Source of the DNA: JBEKZQ01 sp049509675
Lineage (GTDB): Bacteria > Planctomycetota > Planctomycetia > Pirellulales > Thermoguttaceae
Assembly: GCA_049509675.1 (NCBI GenBank)
Contig: JBEKZQ010000078.1
Coordinates: 1-16,573 of the forward strand
Direction of reading: 5' to 3'
Length of the DNA stretch: 16,573 bases
Part shown: piece after piece, positions 12,515 to 16,573 of the stretch
Layout of the letters: the number at the start of each line of letters is the position of its first letter
Numbering within the stretch: the stretch's first letter is position 1
Notes under the pieces: generated by a model
Seen by the model: only the letters and a program-made list of their open reading frames with translations
What the model was told of the DNA's origin: nothing
The model's database searches: none
Program-made: the position numbers and the translations under genes

Positions 12515-14659
12515 TCAACGCGATCTCTGCCTGCGGCGTTTCCTTGTGCGGGCTGCGAGCAGGCCGATCGCGGCTGCGGCCAGACAGGCCAGCGTCGAGG
12601 GCTCCGGCACCGTAACCAACGAGTCGTTCCAGGCCAGCCCGAAGGTCTCGCCGCCCGAATCGGGCAGGCCGAAAAGCTGGCTATCAAAGAGCACTCGAAT
12701 GGCGTAATCCCCGTCGCTGGGCAGGAGGAAATGCAGCGACTGGACGTCGTTGTAGGAAGTGTCCGATTCGGCGTAAAGCGTGGTGAAATTCGCGTCCCAG
12801 ATCTGCAGGTCGAGCTTCGCCATGCCCAGGTCCGTGACCGGCAGCGCCGAGGTCGTCGGGTCCCAATCGCCGGTGGCGGGATCGACCCCGGGCAGGGCGC
12901 GGTCGCGGAACCAGCAGAGCGTGGCGTCCAGGTAAGAGTTGCCGGGCAGTTGGGTATCGATCGTGTAGTCGGTGTGCCCGCCCGTGGCGACGGTCGCAAG
13001 GCTCCAGCCGGTGGGCAGGACTGAACCGGCATAACCCCACGGATCGAGCGTGCCGCCGATGTATTGATTCATCGCTTGGGTCATGTTCAACATGCCCGCT
13101 CCCTGCGACACGTCGAGGGCTTGTTCGGTGTAGGTCGTGTTGCCCGAGGTGTATTGGCCGTTGTTCCAACCCGGGAGCTTGGTTGCCGAGTTCATCAAGA
13201 CGGCCTTGATGACGCGGGAGTCGCGCGAATTGGCGAAATTCTGCGCGGAACTCGCATAAACCACCGTATAGGCCAGGTGATAGCTGAGGCTGTCCAGCAG
13301 CGAAACGCCGGAGGAAACGATCGGCGCGGCGAAGCTCGTTCCCGACCCGATGATAGCCGCATCGGTCTGGGTCGGGTCGCCGGTGTAGGTGGCCAAGAGA
13401 AGATTGACGCCCGGCGCAACGAGATCGACAGGGGCGCGAACGCCGGCAACCACCGGATTGGGCCCGTTGGGATTGCCGGCGAAGTCCTGCGGCCCGCGGC
13501 CGCTGAACGATGCCACGGTGGTCGTGCCGGGGGTGGAAACATCATCGGCCGCGCCGACGGCGATGACGTTGTATCCCGAGGCCGGCCCTCCCAGCGAATT
13601 CGAGGCAGGGCCGAAATTGCCAGCGCTGATGACGAACGTTGTTTGCGGATGGGCCTGCGCGAGCGCATCGACCACGACGGTTTCGGGCAGCGTTCCGGCC
13701 GTGTCGGGAGTAATTGAGAAACTGGCGTTGACGACGTCCGTCGGCCCGGTGACGGGAATCGTGGTGGAAATGCCCTGCGCGATCGGATAGGCGATGTTCC
13801 TGGTCCAGGTGGCGTCGGCGAAATGACTGAAGGTGGAAAGGAACGTTTGCGCAGTGATGGTAAAGGAACCGTCGCTGGCGGTGGAAGTGGCGATGGCCCC
13901 CGTGCAAAGATTCGTGAGCGGGGCAATGCCGGCGCGAACCGTGGTCGTTCCCGCAGCGCTCAGCAGTTCGCTGCCCCCGCCGGCGATGGCCATGCTAACT
14001 TCCGTGGCGTGGGCCTGCGGATCGGTCACCACGAGCGGGTTGCCGTTTGAATCGGTGGGCGAGTAGCAAATGTTCGGGTCGTTGACGACCACGCCGGCCA
14101 GCGTCGTCGCGCCGTTGGGGCCTGCAAAGGGATGTCCGGCGTCGATGTGCGCCACGTAGGTGTCCTGGCCGAAGATGCCGATCACGTTGGCCGGATTCCG
14201 GTCGTCCAGCACGCCGGTCTGATAGAAGGTCGTCGCGCCGATGAAATCATTGATGTAGTTGCCCCACGTGATGTTTCCCGTGTTGGGGTCGTAGGCCGCG
14301 ATGTCGTAGATGTTGCTGTGGGCGGTAATCGCCGTGGATGGAGCGCTCGGAGCGGCGACAGCAGGCGGCGCGGGGGCCCCGGGCGAATTCAACGGTACTT
14401 GGCCGTTGAGGACTCCGGAGTGTACCGCACCCGAGATCGCTGGATTTTGCACGTAAAGGAGATTCACCGAACCGCCCGCCGACGCGGCCGAGAGTTTCAG
14501 CCCGCCGGCCATGGAGTAGAGCGTGGGACTGCTGGGCGGCGAAACAAGAGAAGTGCCGAGCGGCTGGATGGTCTCTGCGCCGAAGGCCGCATGGGTGCAA
14601 ACAGAGGCGGCGAGCAGGACCGCGAACTGTCGCAGGAACGAGAACGGCTTTCTTTTCAT
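12515..14659 (-). CDS. S8 family (subtilisin-like) serine protease with PEP-CTERM signal
   Basis: A 714-residue exported protease. Signal peptide: 1-28 (MKRKPFSFLRQFAVLLAASV to AFGA). Candidate catalytic residues in family order are D173 (VAHIDAGHP), H217 (QAHATEVSMAIAG), the oxyanion Asn347 (VISAGNFGP) and S442 (GSGTSFAAPIVSSG). The His motif departs from the usual HGTHVAG but keeps the His-x-Thr-x-Val order. Residues ~540-680 form a beta-rich C-terminal domain (YLDATLCWFRDRALPG, DYAIRVLFDS) like those trailing many subtilases. The end, VTVPEPSTLACLAAAAIGLL plus a cluster of Arg/Lys, is a PEP-CTERM sorting signal for exosortase-dependent processing. The start ATG (14659) has no ribosome site; translation may depend on the long leader. 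Its only plausible promoter is in module B, about 390 nt upstream. Confidence 0.9.
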   Translation of the reverse strand: MKRKPFSFLRQFAVLLAASVCTHAAFGAETIQPLGTSLVSPPSSPTLYSMAGGLKLSAASAGGSVNLLYVQNPAISGAVHSGVLNGQVPLNSPGAPAPPAVAAPSAPSTAITAHSNIYDIAAYDPNTGNITWGNYINDFIGATTFYQTGVLDDRNPANVIGIFGQDTYVAHIDAGHPFAGPNGATTLAGVVVNDPNICYSPTDSNGNPLVVTDPQAHATEVSMAIAGGGSELLSAAGTTTVRAGIAPLTNLCTGAIATSTASDGSFTITAQTFLSTFSHFADATWTRNIAYPIAQGISTTIPVTGPTDVVNASFSITPDTAGTLPETVVVDALAQAHPQTTFVISAGNFGPASNSLGGPASGYNVIAVGAADDVSTPGTTTVASFSGRGPQDFAGNPNGPNPVVAGVRAPVDLVAPGVNLLLATYTGDPTQTDAAIIGSGTSFAAPIVSSGVSLLDSLSYHLAYTVVYASSAQNFANSRDSRVIKAVLMNSATKLPGWNNGQYTSGNTTYTEQALDVSQGAGMLNMTQAMNQYIGGTLDPWGYAGSVLPTGWSLATVATGGHTDYTIDTQLPGNSYLDATLCWFRDRALPGVDPATGDWDPTTSALPVTDLGMAKLDLQIWDANFTTLYAESDTSYNDVQSLHFLLPSDGDYAIRVLFDSQLFGLPDSGGETFGLAWNDSLVTVPEPSTLACLAAAAIGLLAARTRKRRRQRSR

Positions 14660-14767
14660 GATCGGGCGTAATTCAAGATGTTGATTTCAGCGGGGGTCCT
14701 CACAACATGCTCGATGATCAATCACTCAGCCCGCACGGCGCAGCGCGAGGCGAATGACGAAAAAAGG

Positions 14768-15119
14768 GGAAAGCACCCGGCCAGAAACGGCCCGGGGGCA
14801 ATGCCTCGCAGAGCGAGCAACGGCGGCTACAAGGGGTTTCCGCGCTGCCTCTTTTTGGGCATATGGGGGAGGAGATCGCCAATTAGCCCGGATTATTCAC
14901 AAACTACAGGGTGGTGTCGAGCAAACCGTGGTTCTGGTGGGTCTTCGGTCGCTTGCCGCCCTACTCTCGACCCTGGACCCTCGACTCTAGGTCGGCCTGC
15001 GCGACCCACCATAGGCTTGCGCGACCTCGACCCTACCTCAATAATCCGGATTACAGTTAATTTTGCCAAGAATCTCCGCCGCTGTCAAGGATTTGGCGCG
15101 CAATTTGCGGAATAACGTG
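14768..15119 (-). promoter_or_regulatory. Promoter-leader module, copy B (interrupted)
   Basis: On the minus strand TTGACA (15088-15083), a 17-nt spacer and CAAAAT (15065-15060) match the promoter of copy A; the flanks also match (GCGCCAA before -35, CGGAG and TTCTTG in the spacer). The leader resumes at about 14897 with CTAATTGGC, GAGGCAGCGCGGAAAC, GCCGCCGTTG, CTGCGAGGCA and the hairpin GGCC-GTTTCT-GGCC. The segment 14888-15049 between them is absent from copy A. Confidence 0.65.
14888..15049. mobile_element. Possible small inserted element with inverted ends
   Basis: CCGGATTATT (14888-14897) and AATAATCCGG (15040-15049) are exact inverted termini, 162 bp outer to outer. Inside are inverted arms TGGTGGGTC (14935) and GACCCACCA (15003), the direct pair GGCCTGCGCGACC/GGCTTGCGCGACC (14994, 15014; period 20), and CTCGACCCT twice (14966, 15026). 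It has no coding capacity. No target-site duplication was clearly seen. Confidence 0.45.
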
Positions 15120-15122
15120 CGG

Positions 15123-16193
15123 TCAACAGCCGAACAGCGGCGCCACCGCGGCACGATGGGCATCGATCCAGCGGTAGATGTCGTCTAAAATCTGCTCGAC
15201 GCCCCGCGTCGGCCGCCAGCCGAAATCGCGCTGGGCCTTGCGCGAATCGCTCAGATAAATGCGCAGGTCCATGGCGCTGGTCTGCGGCACGGGGGCGATC
15301 GGAATCCGCCGGCCGGTGACCTTTTCGCAAAGGGCCGTCAACTCCAGCAGCGAAACCGAGATCGCCGGCCCGCCGCCCACGTTATAGATGCTGGCATCCC
15401 ACTGTGCGGGCGATTGCAACTGGAGGACCAACAGATCGAACAGGTCGTCGACGTGCAACAGGTCGCGAACCTGCTTTCCACCGCCGTCGAAGCCCACGTA
15501 TTGCAGCGGCTTTTCAAAGCAGTGCCGGGCGACCCAGAGGGTAATGACGCCCTGGTCCACTTTGCCCATTTGCCAGGGTCCCGCCAGGATCCCGCAGCGA
15601 TTGATAAGGGCTTTCATCCCCGCCGCGTACGCATACTCTTGCAGCAGCAGTTCGGAGGCCAGTTTGCTGGCGCCGTAGAACGAGCGGGGGCCAGCCAGCG
15701 GAAAGGATTCGGCGACACCGTCGCCGGAGAAACCGGGCGTGCCGGGCGCGCCCGTCCAGCGGAACCGGGTGGCGTCCTCGGTAAACGGCAGGGCATTGAG
15801 CGTCGCAATCGGGTAGACGCGGCTGGTGCTCAAGAGCAGAAATGCCGCGCGGCGCAGCCGGGCGGCTTCCAGGCAATGGATCGTGCCGATCAGGTTGTTG
15901 TTGAGCACGTAGCGCGGCGATCCGGCGGCCCCGGCCTGCACCGACGGCTCGGCCGCACAGTCGATCAACAGGTCGAACTCGGGCAGAACGTCCAGGTCTT
16001 CCGGGCAGCGCACGTCGCCGTGGACGAAAGCCACGCCCGCCGCCCGCAGCCGCGACAGGTTCAACTCGCTTCCCCGCCGGTGCAGGTTATCGAGCGCCGA
16101 GACGCGCATCCCGGGAAAGGCTTCTTTGAACTTGAGCGCCAGGCTCGAGCCGACGAAGCCGCCCCCGCCGGTGATCAGAATGTGTTGGAACAT
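15123..16193 (-). CDS. NAD-dependent epimerase, CDP-paratose 2-epimerase-like
   Basis: A 356-residue extended SDR enzyme. Rossmann motif TGGGGFVG is at 8-15. DNLHRRGSELNLSRL (35-49) and FVHGDVRCPEDL (56-67) are typical of the CDP-paratose 2-epimerase (tyvelose epimerase) branch, as is GPWQMGKVDQGVITLW (205-220). Catalytic residues are the Ser/Thr in LLSTSRVY (120-127), Y173 and K177 (YGASK). NAD stays bound, and the reaction inverts a sugar carbon of an NDP-hexose; the exact sugar is inference. HVDDLFDLLV (247-256) and YNVGGGP are usual late motifs. The ATG at 16193 has no clear ribosome site, being preceded by an A/T-rich stretch and GC hairpin repeats. A similar gene ends 96 nt upstream on the same strand, so the two probably act in one pathway. 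Confidence 0.85.
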   Translation of the reverse strand: MFQHILITGGGGFVGSSLALKFKEAFPGMRVSALDNLHRRGSELNLSRLRAAGVAFVHGDVRCPEDLDVLPEFDLLIDCAAEPSVQAGAAGSPRYVLNNNLIGTIHCLEAARLRRAAFLLLSTSRVYPIATLNALPFTEDATRFRWTGAPGTPGFSGDGVAESFPLAGPRSFYGASKLASELLLQEYAYAAGMKALINRCGILAGPWQMGKVDQGVITLWVARHCFEKPLQYVGFDGGGKQVRDLLHVDDLFDLLVLQLQSPAQWDASIYNVGGGPAISVSLLELTALCEKVTGRRIPIAPVPQTSAMDLRIYLSDSRKAQRDFGWRPTRGVEQILDDIYRWIDAHRAAVAPLFGC

Positions 16194-16207
16194 ATAATAT
16201 AAAGGTC

Positions 16208-16278
16208 CCCCTCTCCCGGTGGGAGAGGGGAATGTTTCTCAATTTCCCCCCACCCTACCCTCTCCCGGAGGGAGAGGG
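16208..16278. repeat. Pair of REP-like GC hairpins between the epimerase genes
   Basis: Hairpin one is CCCCTCTCCC-GGT-GGGAGAGGGG (16208-16230). Hairpin two is CCCTCTCCC-GGA-GGGAGAGGG (16258-16278). The second, read on the minus strand with its flank, matches the element at 8054-8088. They fill most of the gap between the two tandem epimerase genes and could tune downstream expression or mRNA stability. Confidence 0.8.
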
Positions 16279-16289
16279 GGAACGATGCG

Positions 16290-16573
16290 CTATACCCGCC
16301 GCGACATCGAATCGAAAATCTCGCGCATGATCCGCGGCAGGTCGTAGGTGTAGCGCCAGCCGGGATAGTGCTGCTGGAACTTGCGGGTGTCGCTGATGTA
16401 CCAGATGTGATCGCCGATGCGGTTTTCGTCGCAGTACACGGTGTTCATTTTCTTGCCGGCCAGTTGCTGGCAGATGGCGATGGCCTCCTGCATGGAGCAG
16501 TTGCTGTGGCGGCTGCCACCGGCGTTGTACACCTCGCCCGGCCGGGGGTTTTGCAGGTAGTGCCAGAACATGC
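16290..16573 (-). CDS. Epimerase/dehydratase C-terminus (partial, runs off the window)
   Basis: Only the last 93 complete codons are in the window; the gene continues beyond 16573, so the Met at 16571 is internal. The visible part, with PGEVYNAGGSRHSNCSMQEA, then CDENRIGDHIWYISDTRKFQ and HYPGWRYTYDLPRIMREI, is the typical C-terminus of NAD-dependent epimerases in the CDP-paratose 2-epimerase group: a substrate-side loop, the ISDTRKFQ motif and the final helix. Catalytic motifs lie outside. It is followed by two GC hairpins and another epimerase of the same broad family, which may take its product or work on the same nucleotide sugar. Confidence 0.82.
   Translation of the reverse strand, partial: MFWHYLQNPRPGEVYNAGGSRHSNCSMQEAIAICQQLAGKKMNTVYCDENRIGDHIWYISDTRKFQQHYPGWRYTYDLPRIMREIFDSMSRRV

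Larger units (their letters stand above)
14660..15122. other. Long leader region of the S8 protease gene
   Basis: These 463 bp hold no supported gene. They contain module B (promoter and leader) and a 162-bp inserted segment. Between module B and the ATG, 14660-14767 shows nothing recognisable except an A/T-rich run near 14758. Confidence 0.6.

Overview
The window looks like chromosomal DNA from a member of the Planctomycetota. The evidence is a TIGR03000-type domain (a planctomycete paralogous family), several PEP-CTERM signals, a BlaI/M56 regulator-peptidase pair, LTxxQ-type secreted proteins, and many short GC-rich palindromic repeats. No rRNA, tRNA, CRISPR array, integrase or intact transposase was recognised. 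Nearly every gene is on the minus strand; the one plus-strand gene is the methyltransferase at 6115-7644.

Region 1 (1-4800) is a minus-strand block. It has a BlaI-family repressor with a clear promoter/operator, then an M56 (BlaR1-like) membrane metallopeptidase. In the peptidase frame a coiled-coil repeat module follows that has its own ribosome site and signal peptide. Downstream are two secreted proteins: one Tyr/Gly/Pro-rich, one LTxxQ (Spy/CpxP-like). I read this as a candidate envelope-sensing cassette with no beta-lactam sensor domain. The M56 gene has been invaded, in frame, by short palindromic repeats including two tandem 123-bp units.

Region 2 (4800-7650) is a divergent pair: an NAD-dependent sugar epimerase/dehydratase (minus, GTG start) and a class I methyltransferase of the protein-lysine-methyltransferase type (plus, TTG start). 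Region 3 (7650-11200) starts with a 625-bp gene-less stretch carrying repeats. It continues with a class 3 lipase, an orphan secreted protein, a Cys-rich TIGR03000 protein and a broken PEP-CTERM gene.

Region 4 (11200-16573) holds a FemAB/GNAT-like acyltransferase, a PEP-CTERM subtilisin-family protease and two tandem epimerase genes resembling CDP-paratose 2-epimerase; the last runs off the window. The sugar enzymes and acyltransferase suggest surface polysaccharide or envelope synthesis.

The most unusual signal is a homologous promoter-plus-leader module of about 180 bp found twice (10905-11087; 14768-15119), each time just upstream of a PEP-CTERM reading frame on the same strand. Both copies keep a TTGACA-N17-CARAAT promoter and a transcribed, hairpin-forming leader. 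The second copy is split by a 162-bp segment with inverted termini.
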